A program made the translations under genes and the position numbers. Under the pieces are notes generated by a model. It was not told the DNA's origin and made no database searches. It saw only the letters and a program-made list of their open reading frames with translations. A DNA stretch of 64,000 nt from Undaria pinnatifida (Eukaryota > Sar > Phaeophyceae > Laminariales > Alariaceae): positions 12,710,195-12,774,194 of the forward strand of contig JABAKD010000012.1 in NCBI GenBank assembly GCA_012845835.1, given 5' to 3'. Of this stretch, positions 1 through 62,228 are shown piece after piece. The first letter of the stretch is position 1, and every line of letters begins with the position of its first letter.

Positions 1-733
1 GAGTGATTCTCTTCCTCGAGACTCAAGAAGGCCGGTATGCCCCAATCTACCCCAGCGCAAGCCTCAAGACCACTGTTGTTCGCTGCATATCCGGTCATGC
101 CCCGGAGCCGGGCCGATCTTCGCGGGAACCGCCTTGGACCACCAACGGTTCAACCCGAACTCTGCTCTGGCATGCATAGCGCTTCGAGACTGGATTCTGA
201 CGAAGAATGCCGATCCATCGAGAACTCCAGGGTACCTCCTGCAAGTCTGCATTCGGATCCAGGCCGACCTTCAAGGGGGTCGCCTTGGTCTATCAGCGCT
301 AGATCAAGATAGCAAAATCGAGTCTACGTTTTGCAGATGGACAAAAACTGGTACACAAACGGAAGTGTATGGAGCTTACGATTGCTCTACCCGAATCTCC
401 AAAAGGATCCGAAAACCAAAAAGTAGGTTATGGTCGCCCCGGTTCCCAGAATCCGTGCCAGGGTGCCCAGGATCCAGCAGCTCTGTTCTGCCGTTCCTCC
501 GAAAAGCAGGCGAATTTCGATGGAAATTTGTTTTTCGCCGCGATTTGTTCTCTCAGTCCATTCAGCTGAAGAGTACAGAGTACAGCATACGCCTAATCGA
601 CGAAGAAGCCTCAAGGCAAAAGGCTCTTTTTTTATTACAGCAGCAATCATAAAAGTCTTCTTCTTTCCCCACATAGCTACAGCACAAGCCCGTTTCATGC
701 ACACGCTCGAGGGATCCTCTGCTGTGAAAACAC
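1..733. other. No recognised gene (left edge)
   Basis: Several overlapping short open frames run on both strands, but none has a recognisable domain and none is clearly favoured by composition. No RNA gene or repeat is apparent. It may hold part of a gene continuing to the left, for example later exons of the minus-strand gene that starts at 8071, but I could not find conserved motifs to support that. Confidence 0.4.
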
Positions 734-734
734 A

Positions 735-1345
735 TGCCAAAGATCGAAGAGGTGACTACGCGAGAAACCGTGGATTCGGACTCGCATCGTGGTCCCGAGG
801 TCTGGTGTTGCCAGAGAAGGACTACAGGCCCAAATTGTCGAGAACTGGTGTTCCCAGAGGGGGATATTGCTGACCCAGATGCCCAACACGACTTCCGATG
901 GGTTGGCACCGTCCGTTTTACATTCGTTTTACGGGCGCAGTTAGGGTGGCTTCTTGCGAATTTCCACCAGCGAGTGATGAGGACCCGAAGCGAAAAACCG
1001 CGGGTTCGGACTTCCATCATGCTCTCGAGGCCTGGTGTTCCCGCAAGGCGATACCACAGGCCCAAAGCGCCGTGGACAGGTGTTTCCAGACGGGGACATT
1101 ATGCCCAACGCGGCTTCCGACGGGTTAGCACCGTCGTTTTAGACTATTTTTGGCACTGACGACATTTCTTGGGTTCCTGCATTCGCGTTGCGAGTGCGGA
1201 ACCGACTAGAAGAGGCCGGGTCGGCCGACACGGTCTCACTTTCGCTACTCGTTTCACGAACGGCAGGAAGTGCCTCGCCGAGTTTTCGGCAGCAGATGCG
1301 AAGAGGTCCCGAGACGAGAATCCGTGGGTTTGGAGTTCAATAGTA
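735..1345. repeat. Imperfect tandem duplication, period about 220-230 bp
   Basis: Matching anchors recur. The segment around 770-800 (TTCGGACTCGCATC, then a CTGGTGTT core) returns at 1005-1035. The segment around 881-920 (GCCCAACACGACTTCCGA) returns at 1102-1140. A third partial copy sits near 1300-1345. Frames through it do not resemble a known protein. Confidence 0.6.
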
Positions 1346-2183
1346 TTCCGATTTTTCTGGATTACAAAGTTTGTAGTTCTTCTCTGCGTTGTTTGTGGTG
1401 TTTCGTGCGATTGGACTGGGTTTGTGGCGGTTCCTACCCAAACAAAATTGTCTTGGTACTGCCGACTCCCCCGCGCTCAGTGTCGGGCCAGGGTCTGGGT
1501 AGTCAGACCACAATTTGAGGTACGGGACCGTCGGTTTTTCCTGCTTGTTCGAATTTCGCCCTGTCGACGTCCTCCTCAGTCCCGAGGGGCGACCAAGGTA
1601 CCCTGTCCATTCACAACGTGGCACGGGATGTTTTCTAATTTTCTTGTTTTTCTATTTGCTTTACATTTTCAGGTACACGCTTCTCCCCCTCGTGGGGCTC
1701 TATTTAGTGTCGCCTCCCGTTTCGTGCATTTACCGTTGCCTCATCCCCCCCCCCCACCATGCCAGTGGTCCGCGGGATGTTTTTGTCTTGGTTTACCTTG
1801 TCGTAGCGCTTAAGTAGTTCCTTCAATTGCAATTCTTCGCGTTTTTCCCGGCTGCAGAGTCTATCTGTTCAGAGGTGTGGGAGGGCATGTTGAGTGGGTT
1901 TTGAGGAGCCGTATCTTCGACTCATGTTCTAAGTCGTAGAACTGGGTTTTTTCTGAATCCACCACATTTCTTCATATGCGGCACATCAGGGTGGGCTAGT
2001 GTTATGGTACGGTCTTAGAATGACCGTAATTGCCCCAACTCCAATATTTTTTGGCCGTTTTGGTGTTGATAGGATGGCGTGTTGTATTCGGGATGGTCAG
2101 GGAATAAAAGAGGCACGCGCGTCTTCGCTCAGTTCGCTGAGGAATAATACTAAGCTGCTTGTCTTGCGCTTCTGAGCTATAAA
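1346..2183. other. Gene-free stretch, T-rich
   Basis: No convincing coding frame, RNA or repeat is seen. Long pyrimidine runs, including a C run near 1746-1758, dominate. Confidence 0.4.
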
Positions 2184-2319
2184 ATGAGCAACACCGAGGA
2201 CATGGTTAGACTACTTAGTCAACCTGCAGAGACACTCTTGTGTCTCACACTAGCCACGCAAGATTACCATGTTATTTATAATGCTAATAATGTTATTATC
2301 ACGTTTCATCTCAAGAAGG

Positions 2320-2770
2320 CACAATGTGAGAGCGTTGAGACGACTATCCGCAAACGACGCCTCCTCTTTGCGGGAGCCGTACAACGGACGAGCAATGAGC
2401 GACCGACCCATCGCGTGATGTTCGGGGCGATGGCTGGTGGGGTGAACCCGGGACGAGGCCGACCAGGAAAGAACTGAGGCCAGTGTGTGATAGACGACAG
2501 CAGGGTATTCGAGCAACCGAGGGGTCCACGGATAGCTCCCCTTTACTTTTCAGAGTAGAGACTGTGCTATGGCCGAGGGCGGCTAAGAAGAGTCGGAACT
2601 GGCACCGGATGATCGTCGACGCGGCGGACCGCTTCATGAAGAGATGGCACAGGGGCGAGGCGGAGAAGAGCTGGCAACACGCCACAGCAGAAGACGCCAA
2701 GAGCAGCAACCAAGCAAGGGAAACCGGGGGGACGGGGGGGGGGGTAGCAGCCGTACTGATGCAGTTGTAG
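2320..2770 (+). pseudogene. Decayed 3' coding end of a non-LTR retrotransposon
   Basis: Two abutting frames read like the C-terminal tail of a LINE-type reverse transcriptase polyprotein. The first (to 2477) gives IRKRRLLFAGAV and RVMFGAMAGG. The second (from about 2483) gives ATEGSTDSSPL, RVETVLWPRAAKK and FMKRWHRGEAEKSW. The frame change and the stop at 2475-2477 show it is broken. No RT core lies upstream, so this is a 5'-truncated copy. The match is from my memory of such tails in algal and fungal genomes. Confidence 0.55.
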
Positions 2771-2829
2771 ATGAATGCAGAAACGAAGTGGCAGATCGTG
2801 TGGCAAGGTATCGTACGAGTTCGACTAAT

Positions 2830-3299
2830 TAAGTTGAGCGTGTGCTATAGCCTGAATTCTCCACAGCGAGTGGTAGTTTCTGCTTTGTTTGTTTGTTTTC
2901 GTTGAGTTCAACGGAGGGAGCGCGAAAGCAACAAAGCCAGTAATGACTAGCTGTCGTCCCTTCTTCTATATTTCCTTCTTTCGTTTTGTTTGCTCCCTTA
3001 GTTCCCTCCTCACCGGCCTTATTATGCCTTATGCCGGCATCTTCTTCCTCTTTTTCGTGTTGTATTTGTCCGTAAAATAGCAGTTATCTTGTTCGTGTTG
3101 TTTCGTTCATGCAACGGCAGTTGTCTTCTTCGTGTTGTTTTGCCCGTACAACATGTATCTGTTCCCCTTTAGCACGTATGGTGTTCCTCCGGCAATTGCA
3201 TCCTGTTTTTTCCTTTCCGATCTTCTTGCATCGCATTCTTCAGAACACCTGTTGTTTTAGTTCTTTTTTTTTTTTTTCCTTTTTTTCTCCTTTTTTCAT
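2830..3299. other. Gene-free, T-rich stretch
   Basis: T-rich sequence with no recognisable gene or RNA. It ends next to a poly-T stretch around 3265-3295. Confidence 0.35.
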
Positions 3300-3490
3300 G
3301 GTTTGGCTTGTCTTGTTGTGTTCTCGTACGCGGTACGCTAGCTCTTCACTTGTTTTACCTTGATGCATTGCGACTGTGCCCTGTTTCACAGCAGTCTGTG
3401 ACCACATAATTAGTATAGTACCTGGTATCTCTTCAGGATGAATCAGCACGGACTCTGGGTGTACTGATGTCGTTGGGTAGAAAGAACGGT
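3300..3490 (+). repeat. Dispersed repeat, second copy at 36265-36460
   Basis: The two loci share GTTGTGTTCTCGTAC, CAGTCTGTGACCACATAAT and a terminal GGATGAA..CAGC..GTTGGGTAG block in the same order and orientation. Divergence is substantial. No coding content or clear terminal repeats are visible. Confidence 0.6.
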
Positions 3491-3495
3491 TTCAT

Positions 3496-3622
3496 ATAAA
3501 GACAACAACAACAACAACACCACTACCACCACAAACAACAACAACAACAACAATAACAACGACAACAACGACAACAACATCAACAACAACGACAACATCA
3601 TCAACAACAACAACAACATTGC
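3496..3622 (+). repeat. (CAA)n-type imperfect microsatellite
   Basis: About 125 bp of interrupted CAA/GACAAC units, with no reading-frame support. Confidence 0.85.
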
Positions 3623-3639
3623 AAGTTTTATGTGTTTAA

Positions 3640-5180
3640 AATACTATTTCAAAAGAAAGGCTGGGGTTAGAAATAGGCGTTTCTTATGAGAGGGCCTGTT
3701 CGGTAATAAGACACGTGATGTACCGGCGCGCCGGATGCAGCCAGCCGGAACATTTCCGATCCCAGTGGGGGGCTCACAACCGTGCCGGTTGATAGTACTG
3801 TACAATTGCTCTCTATAGCGCCAATAAAATTGCTCGGTACCATTGGAACCCTCTTGCAACCCTATTCCCAGGAGTGTCAGTGCTCTGAATAGTGCCGGAG
3901 ATACTGAGCTGACACGTTCCGGCAACCCCCCACTGTATGGCTGTCTACGAATCACTCCTATCTACAGCACAGGGCACCAATGCTGCGAGAATACCCGATC
4001 AGGCTGGGCTTCTTGCTTGGGAGAAGGGGCGCTTTACACGAAATTCAGTTCAACGGCTCCCGGAATACTTATTTTCCTGGAAGTTTCAGCCTCTGCCTTT
4101 CTCGTTAACGGGCCTGTTTCTTATTACTTCGTGTCCTGAATTTTTCATGTGTATGTAAAATACTATCTTCGTTTTTTTTTGGCTCGCTGCTCTCCGGCGG
4201 CCGAGGGTTTCTTCTCGCACTTTCGGCCGCAGGGCAAGCTAACCTGCGATGGGTACATTATGAAGCATGTCTGGATCTCGGCCGAGCTCTATGGCGGTGC
4301 TCGACGCATTGAACGTCGATGATCTGGCTCTATTTGGCAAGGGATTGCGTTCCGCCTCCCTGAGACGACCTGGTCACTTGGAACACCCGGCATTGTTTCG
4401 CAAAGTTTGATATTTTGATAAACTTTTATTTGGTACAACTTTTTGTTCTTCGTTGTTTTGTTCGTAAAACAGTTGCCCGATACCCTCGACACTCAATTAA
4501 CCTCAGCAGCAGCACAGCAGCAGTAGCAGCAACCGCCCGGAGTACATTAACCTCAGTAGCAGCACAACAGCAGCAGTAGCAGCAGCACACAGCAGTAGTA
4601 TCAGCAGTACACATGTGGATCGGATTAGTGTGAGGTTTTGGGGGAGCGCCGCCCTGGGCCGTTTCGGCCCCGGATCTCGACGTGGGTGCGTGAGCATGGG
4701 TGCAGACAAGGGTAAATCGGCCTGCGCTCTCCCGCCGCGCGGGCGGCCGCTCGTCGAGGCTGAAGCGAACGCGTCTCGGCTGTGGGCGTGGTTAACCCGG
4801 TGTGCTTAGTTTTCTCTTGCGAGATAACTAGACGTGTCCGAATGTAAGGACCGTTTTTTCTTTAACAAAAACACATATCCCGTATTATATTTCCGGACAG
4901 AGTGGATGCCAACAGGAGGAGACGGGGAGGTAAAGGCCGGGAGCAGCCGAGTATTGGAACGAGCGCCACAGGGCACGGCTTGCATCTCTCCGCGCGGGAG
5001 ACGGGGCTCACAGGGGCATAGAGCGGGAAAAGTTTGGAAGATGGCGACGTGCGCGGCGAGGGCGGCATGCATCGCGAGCGCAGCATGCACGCGAGTCTCG
5101 ACCAGGCCAAATAATTATTTTGGGCAGAGTTGAACCATGGGTAGGGTTCTAGGGTATATAACTCCTTATTAGAGATAGCC
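3640..5180. other. Gene-free stretch with a CAG-rich segment
   Basis: No recognisable gene. A CAG/TAG-rich microsatellite lies at about 4505-4605. GC rises from 4620 to 5110, where short open frames run on both strands without domain support. A TATA-like ATATAACTCC lies near 5157. Confidence 0.4.
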
Positions 5181-5350
5181 AAACTAGGGTGTATACACGG
5201 TGGTGTTGTGGCCAAAATAGGGTACAATTCTATTTCAGCGTTCGCCACGCTCCCAGGACGCCATCTGATTGGCTGGGTGGGTTGGTTCTAGGTCAGTTGC
5301 TATTATTGTACACGTACACGCATATCATACACGCATGCATTTCTGACCAC

Positions 5351-5695
5351 ATGCGTCAAGTAGTGGCGGGTTCAGGTAAGAACACTATTCATCTAGCTCT
5401 ACTTTCTACGGGGATAAACGAGGAGTACATCAAGGTTTTCTGGTTCCCCTCGAACACAGTACCAAACCAAAGCGTTGTGCACTACCTCCAACTCATGGAA
5501 AATCCTACCGCATACGCGACACATACCAAAGTTGTTGCCGCCAACCAATTAATTATATTGTACAACATCCACGTGCGACTGACATTCTTCGTTGGTCAAC
5601 CCTATCCATTTCTACCAAGCGCAAACACAAACATACAGGTGACGTACTATATAGCAACGAGCACGATTCCACGTACGGTACTCAGCATCCCCTGA
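5351..5695 (+). CDS. Unrecognised ORF, 114 aa
   Basis: I do not recognise this protein. From the ATG at 5351 it runs 114 codons to a stop at 5693-5695, with a balanced amino-acid mix and no low complexity, unlike almost every other ORF nearby. The frame is open further upstream to 5189. Segments such as EEYIKVFWFPSN, NQLIILYNIHVRLTFF and TNIQVTYYIATSTI alternate hydrophobic and polar residues, which suggests beta strands. No signal peptide is visible. A TATA-like element lies about 190 bp upstream. It could be a small gene, an exon or a domesticated mobile-element gene. Low confidence that it is expressed. Confidence 0.35.
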   Translation: MRQVVAGSGKNTIHLALLSTGINEEYIKVFWFPSNTVPNQSVVHYLQLMENPTAYATHTKVVAANQLIILYNIHVRLTFFVGQPYPFLPSANTNIQVTYYIATSTIPRTVLSIP

Positions 5696-6011
5696 CCACC
5701 AACATTTCGTTTTCGCGTACATCAGTACAACGTGCACCTACCGCTATCACACTCTTCCCACTGAGTACGACTACTACAATAGTCTTTCTTTGGGGAAATG
5801 CACTAGCTCATGCCGCACGTTTCCTCTAAGAAGAGCAGTAGGGTTTATCTATGTGAGTACGCGCAACACCATGTTATAGGTGGACTCATATTTATACCAT
5901 GTACGTACGTGTGTTACCTGTGTCTCCCTTTTCGACTTGCGATACCCCCGGTATTTCACGTTACCCGCATCCCGAAGAGGAACCTTGTATTAACAGTATG
6001 ATATAATGTGC

Positions 6012-7112
6012 AAAAATACGCGCGATCGGAGTATCACACACAGCTTGCAAAGATGAGTTTCGACGAAATCTTCGATCTCACAGCTGGAGTGTATTTTTGC
6101 TTTTATAATATATACCGATCGCGCGGATTACTGGGTGTGTGTCCTCATTAAAAATATAGGTCGGCGACTCTCCTTGGAACTATAGTGTAGCTTGAACCGG
6201 GGTCAACAGGGTGATGTTAATCGGTCTGTGCGCGGAAACTACAAAACTCGTTTATGAGGGGGGCAAAATCTGACAGCCGTGGAAGGAAATGCATCAGCTT
6301 ATCAAGTGTATCTTGTAAATCGTACAACCAGTGAGGAGAGGGCGGAGTATTGGAAGGGGTGGAGGGGAGGGGAAGGGGGATTTCCGACAGCTTTAGGTCG
6401 CATAGATGTAGGGGCTTGCTATACGCGTGGTGCTAGGTCTAGGCGATGGTGCGGGTGGTGGGGAAGGAGGGGGCGTTGGGGGGGGGGGGGGATATGAATT
6501 GGAGCTACGGCATGGAGGGCTAGAAAGGTAATGAGGTTATATCAATGAGATGATATCAACTGCCTGGTAGCGTTTATTACTGTGGCAGATTTTGATTTTA
6601 GGCGGGGCGTTTGAACAAGAATGAGCGCGGGGGGGGGGGGGAACTATAAATCCTTTGTATATAGAGTCTAATGTATAAGCAGTACTCGTACGTATAATAC
6701 GTAAACGTATTTCGAGTTCGTGCTTCAAACGTACATATATATTTCCCCCCCCCGCCCCCGCTCCCTCGTGTTCAAACCCAGGCCCCCACGCCCCTAAAAA
6801 CTCCGCCCTCCCCTCACCGGTTATACGACTTACAGGACAGGATACACTTGATAAACTGATGCATTTCCTTCCACAGCTGTCAGATTTTGTCCCCCTCAAA
6901 AACGGGTTATATAGTTTCCGCGCACAGACTGACTAACATCACCCTGTTGACCCTGGTACAAGCTATACTGTAGTTCCAAAGGGAGTCGCCGACCTATATC
7001 CTTAACGAGGATACACACCCGGTAAATACGCGCGACCGGAGTACCACACACAGCTTGCAATGATGAGTTTCGACAAAATCTTCGATCTCACAGCAGCAGC
7101 TGGAATGTATTT
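6012..7112. mobile_element. Long inverted-repeat element, family F2 (two arms)
   Basis: The left arm, about 6130-6350, is matched in reverse complement by the right arm, about 6800-7022. Shared blocks include GGTCAACAGGGTGATGTTA and TGTGGAAGGAAATGCATCAG with their complements. At both outer edges sits a further module containing GATGAGTTTCGAC and CGATCTCACAGC (6052-6085 and 7060-7095). Related copies lie at about 48900-49250 and 53395-53715. No transposase is encoded, so this looks like a non-autonomous foldback or MITE-type element. The 430-bp centre holds G and C runs only. Confidence 0.7.
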
Positions 7113-7264
7113 TTACTTTTATAATAGACCTATAGACTAGACTAGGTCTAGACTATACCAAGTGTACAACATAGTCTATAGGCTATATCTGGTATTGTTT
7201 TCGTACTTCTTTTTATTATGCATCTGATTTATCTTCAATACGTAGAGTAGTAGTGGTTGCCTGT

Positions 7265-7650
7265 AGTGCCGGTATGTGCCAGCCAACACTAAATACCCCA
7301 GTAGCACCAGTAGTAGCCGACATCTCGGCACTGTTGATAGATACCTCGTACCTGGTATAGGTTATACATAGTACCGGCACTGGTGGGTGTATGACATTTT
7401 ACAGTACAGCATCACACAGCAGTAGAGCGTAGTGGTATACGTAGTGAGTTCCAATCGTGCCAAGCGACTTCATGGGCACTATCCCGGCAATAGGCACTAT
7501 TAACCCAGCACTATAAGGAGCTGCTCCCTAGGGTAGCGTGTCTAGCGGGGTCCAGTCGTGCCAGGTGCCAAGCGATTCCACCGGCACTATACCGACAATA
7601 GGCACTATTCAACCGGCATTGCAGAGAGAATCTCACACTGCTGTAAGTCA
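7265..7650. repeat. Dispersed repeat rich in CCGGCACTAT-type motifs
   Basis: Motifs such as CCGGCACTAT, GGCACTATT and AACCGGCATT recur here and again at about 24215-24395, in related order. This run lies just inside the predicted first intron of the minus-strand gene that starts at 8071. Confidence 0.5.
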
Positions 7651-7732
7651 ACACCTGAAGAAACTGCACTGACGGTGTACGAGGCACAACCTCAAATGCA
7701 AGGCGTGTGCGTGCGCGCTGGGGGGGGCTTAC

Positions 7733-8071
7733 CTGCTTGATGCGAGTTAACGTATCTGTTGCCGTAGCGTACGCGAACACATCCACATCGCAGCCGTCGG
7801 CTTCAATCGCCTCGATCAGATTCCTTCGAATAGATTTGTGTACTGCAGAATGTACCAAGGATCGGATATGCCCAGAGAAGCAGACGGCCACCCGGCAACT
7901 AGCTGCTGATGAAGTAGTATTGCGATGATCTTGGGCAGCAGCAGTACGAGTAGCATTGGATCGAGTAAACACAGCTGCAATGATAAGAAGCGTTGACACA
8001 AGACCGCTTCTCGCGAGTAGTGGTAGTAGCATCGTCTCAGGTTTCCCTCTCATGGCGATGCTGTCATGCAT
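7733..8071 (-). CDS. Exon 1 of a glycosyltransferase-like type II membrane protein
   Basis: The first coding exon is 113 codons from ATG at 8071; an in-frame ATG at 8053 starts just before the membrane segment and may be the true start. An N-terminal hydrophobic stretch (LVSTLLIIAAVFT) follows basic residues, typical of a Golgi signal anchor. The luminal part then reads VAVCFSGHIRSLV, then IRRNLIEAIEADGCDVDVFAY, then a Thr-rich end. The short beta strand with a C-x-SG-x-x-R core followed by a D-V-D-V/F strand is the opening of a family of nucleotide-sugar transferase-like proteins common in algae and fungi. The exon ends in phase 0 at a good donor (CAG|GTAAGC, read on the minus strand). Later exons should lie left of 7730, but I could not identify them. 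The gene is divergent from CFAP57. Function is inferred from fold-level resemblance only. Confidence 0.6.
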
Positions 8072-9173
8072 AGTCAGTCAAGCGTACGAAGTGCGGGCAG
8101 AGCATCAGAGCATATGGTACAACCTATGAGCTACCTGATGGTCGTGTCCTCTACTATTAAAACTCCAGAGGTAAGTTTTTTGGGGGTGTTCCAAAAGATA
8201 CATCGGCGGCGTTTTTTTAATCTCGATCTCGATCTTCCGACATTTTCTCAAGAAATCCATGTGGGACGGTAGTCGGTAAATCTCTTTGTCAGAAGGGGGA
8301 TGTGGAGAATTGTCGAGGTGAGCTGTATCCGTAACCGCACGCTCGGGGGTCAGCAACAAGGATAATAACCTCAGAGTGCCCGCGTGGAGTCAAGATGGCC
8401 TTGTAATGACAATGAGGCGGTGCGATTTAGGGGACTGGGCCTGGTATCCACATTTATTAGTCTAGACTAGATCTTCAATTATGTTAGATTTTGGATCCTA
8501 ATACGTTTGGACATTTAGACGTGTAGAATGTCCAACCAAATACCTGAACACCTACGTACTACTACTCTTCTCTCCTCTCAACAACCCCCCTGTTATTTTA
8601 GAGTCCAACAAAATGCCTGAACACCTACTCTCCTCCTCTCCTCTCAACACCCTTCTTGCATCGTATTACTCGTTGCGATTTGGGATCTAAAAAATCTCGT
8701 TCGTTGTGGATCCAAAAGCATCCCTCGGAAGCAATACAAACTCCATTGAATGAAACGACAAAGATTATTTGCAAGACAAAGCCTGTCGGACGTCGGACGG
8801 ATAGACTAGTATGATACGCAGCTATTTATTTTAAATATGATAGTCTAGTCTAAGCAGCTAACGACAGACACAAGGCACAAAAAGCGGCGACGCGGACAGA
8901 CAAACAGACAGACAGACAGGCCGACCTTTGGCTTGGCCTGCGAGTGGCTGACGTAGCCTCTCGACCAAGCACTGCGTGTATTCGTTCAGAAGGAACCACT
9001 TCTTGTCTTCTTCACATTGCTGTGTGGTGGAGTGCTTTTTTGCTCACAGCCTAGCGTGTTGCTGTTGGAGCGCATCACATCGTTTGCTATTGGGGGCGTA
9101 GCGTCCAGCTGCCGGGCGCGTGTCATCTTCACCCTTCACATAGCATGCTAAGTTGAACAGCATCGTGCTCACG
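8072..9173. promoter_or_regulatory. Divergent intergenic region between two genes
   Basis: About 1.1 kb separates the start codons of the minus-strand glycosyltransferase-like gene and plus-strand CFAP57, so promoters for both should lie here. I see no clear TATA box close to either start. A short direct repeat of a CCAAC(C/A)AAATACCTGAACACCTAC-like block occurs at about 8531 and 8608, with similar TCTCCTCTCAACA tails. AT-rich flanks run around 8820-8850. The regulatory assignment is from position only. Confidence 0.4.
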
Positions 9174-59422
<50,249 letters not shown>

Positions 59423-60064
59423 TGCTATCAATAGCCCCGTATGAGAGGGGACTAAACGATAGCAGTAGACGACCAACCTCTGCTGCTGTAGTCCTGTCGA
59501 TCGGCAGAGGAAGCGCCGTGTGGTCCGCTCGTGTGCCTCCGTTAGGCTCGCGGGGCTATGATGCACGCGAGAAGCTTGCAGGCCCTCGAGAGTGATCGTC
59601 AACTACTTGATAAAATTATTCTAACAATGTCAGCTGTGCTATTCGACGTGTTCAGGGTCGATAGTCATCTTTGCAAGCCGCGTACTACACCGGTCGCTCG
59701 TTACTCTTTGTTTTCCCCCGCCTTCGATCCTAAACCGTCCATCCGTGGGTTGGTGCGAATAGCTCAGCGTGCTGGCTTTCTTTTTTTTTTTTTTTGCCCG
59801 CGTGATTTCATTGCGGTTGGCGTTGCGTGGCCAATTCACCTCGCTGTGTTCGCAAATGTGTATCTCTGTCTCGTAGTTTGGTGACTGCAGAACTCGTCTC
59901 TACATTACTATGAGGCCTCAGCACGGACACTGGTTGTGCTGAGTGTAGATGGGTGGAAATATCATCAATTTAATGTGAAGACCACGCACACCCACCTCTA
60001 TCGTACAAAAGCATTGAATTCCTCGAAGCGGGGTTACCTACAACTGACGTTTCAATGAAGCTCT

Positions 60065-60105
60065 TTGGAGGCTGTGATCGTTCGACTCGAAGCTGACATC
60101 GACGG
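60065..60105 (+). pseudogene. Exon-20 echo
   Basis: TTTGGAGGCTGTGATCGTTC and the next ~20 bases (residues LEAVIVRLEADI) repeat the 3' end of exon 20, 650 bp downstream, with about four substitutions. The copy is interrupted by a MITE F1-like end at 60102. Confidence 0.9.
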
Positions 60106-60627
60106 GTGCTACGATAGACGGGTAACCCTTTTTTTTTTGTTTTTGTGCCATTTTTTTTGTTTTATTCTGAAACGACGGGAGCGCTCCTTAGCCCCAAACT
60201 GTCGGAGTATAACTCCTGTTTTTTTCAATAGTATAATATTTTGTACGTACCTAGGCCTTGGAATTTTTCGTGACACATGCGACGGTGTAAGTGCAGCAAC
60301 CTTTGTTTCTTCTGAGGCTCTTAACTCCTTTAGAACCCCAAAATCCCTCCATATACTAATTTCAAGTTACTTTGTCCTCAAAAAGGGCTTCCAGTAGTGG
60401 CGGCGTTAAGCAGTTGAGGCGCTCTGTTTGCCTTCTAAGGCAAAAACTTGTTCTGAGTGCCTTACAAGGCAAAAACTTGTTCTGAGAAAATTGGAAGTGC
60501 AACCCGATGAACAGTCTCATGTCCTAGGAAAAACAAACGAAGAAATGACAACAACAACAACATATTCCAGCGATATTGGGTTAAGGAGCAACGGAAAAGT
60601 GCTGCCTTTATCGTAGCAAGCGTCTCC
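60102..60627. mobile_element. Expanded MITE F1 copy
   Basis: Left GACGGGTGCTACGATAGACG, right CTTTATCGTAGCAAGCGTC. Longer than other copies because of an interior containing a 35-bp direct repeat (AAGGCAAAAACTTGTTCTGAG at 60437 and 60468). Confidence 0.6.
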
Positions 60628-61042
60628 ACGAGTCAGGCTTTCGGGTGGGGTGGTGAGCTCCTTAAGCAATCACCCTCACAAGGCCAAAAAAAAATGACGC
60701 ACCTCTCTACCGTATCATCCAGGAAGGGGATGGGGATAGTTCTCGAACGGCCCCCTGCCCCCTACGCAATCAAAAGAGTTCCCTAGGGCAGATCGATGGT
60801 CTGCATGTCACTCTTGTGAAGCCTTCGTCTCTCTAACGAGAGAAGCCAGAAACAAGAGTGCTCATGTGTAGGCATTCGCCCGGGACCACTCCGCACAACC
60901 GCTGGTAACACTCGGGGGCCTCTTTCGCCCACGGGGGGATAGAACCGTCCCTACGGGAGGTGCTTCCACCATTCTTATCCCACACTATCTGAAAAGAAGA
61001 ACTGGTCCGGAGATACATCCGCATCCCACACCCATTCCAAGC

Positions 61043-61330
61043 GACGCGTGCTACGACAGAGGTGCACCACCGTTTTTTCTTAGGTCCCTCAGTTCAAGGG
61101 AGGTTAACACCTGTCCTTCTTGACCAAAAAACCTAATTTGGAAAAATAAAGAAACCTGCTTTATCGCGGATGAAAAATCCCAGGGCCTGTGTGAACAACG
61201 AACATCATGCTGAAGAAAATTGCCTATTTCCGACGACTTCGGGTTAAGGATTAGGATTAGGGCTAAGGTAGCCCCGTCGTTCAGAAACAGTTTCAGACGA
61301 AAAGTGCTTACCGCTGTCGTAGCACGAATC
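61043..61330. mobile_element. MITE F1 copy
   Basis: GACGCGTGCTACGACAGAGG at left; GTTAACACCTGTCCTTCTTG and CCGACGACTTCGGGTTAAGG inside; CGCTGTCGTAGCACGAATC at right. A short telomere-like run (TTAGGATTAGGGCTAAGG) interrupts it at 61250. Confidence 0.75.
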
Positions 61331-62149
61331 CCATGGCAACTAAACTGACCCCTGTATTTTGTCGTGATTAGCCGCTCTAGAATTACCGCGCACGTCGTGG
61401 AACACAAAATTTCTCGGACCACACCGTGTGATATGTGTTTCGCAGTGTTGACAGTAAGAAAGGCCTATGGACTAAAACGGCCGCCTAAAACATCGTTCGA
61501 CTCAAAGTGGTCGGCGTCAAGGTTATTTTGATGACGCGAGCGAACGGACTCGCTAGTTTTTCCTATGATCGCTACGGAACTCATAGATACCACACACAGC
61601 GCCATTGCACACAACACACGGCTCACACTAACTTCTGCCGAATTTTCTTCGTCCCCCCCCCCTTCCCCGCCCCCCCCCCCTCCTTCCCCTTTTCTCCGCC
61701 CCCCGCCCCCCCCTCCGTTCCATCTTACCCCTCTCCTCCTCCCCCTTCCGGTCCCCCCCTTGCCATCCCTCCCTCACCCTCTACAAACCTACGGCGGGGC
61801 GGGGGCGGGGGTGATACACCTCAAATAACCTCCCCAATATTGTTTTCAAAAACAAAAACAAAAAGTTCGACAAAAACGCTAGGAGAAAACGTGCGAGAGC
61901 CGCCGCCGCCCGTAACGCTTGCTCCGCGCCGGACTTCCTAAATTCTCTTCACGGAGGAGGCGTACCTCTTTTAGGGGTTGGGGGTGGGGGTGGTGTGATT
62001 GGCACAGGGAGTGGGAGTGGAGGAGGCATGGTTGGGGGGGGGGGGGGCGCATGTCAGGAGTCCCCTCGCGAGCCTCCCGCGAGCAGCAACGACGGCATTA
62101 CCGCGTGGAGTCTGCGCGCTCGACAGCAGGGGAGGAGTGGGAAGGGGGG

Positions 62150-62228
62150 AGGGGGGAGGAGGAGGAGGAGGAGGAGGAGGAGGAGGAGGAGGAGGAGGAG
62201 GAGGAGGAGGAGGAGGAGGAGGAGGAGA
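62150..62228 (+). repeat. (GGA)n microsatellite
   Basis: About 75 bp of near-pure GGA, non-coding as far as I can see. Confidence 0.95.

Noticed and set aside
4505-4610. Coding polyQ tract
   Set aside because: The CAG-rich segment has stops in the relevant frames and no neighbouring exon-like sequence.
61245-61268. Interstitial telomere repeat
   Set aside because: Only about three imperfect units, too short to distinguish from chance inside an F1 element.
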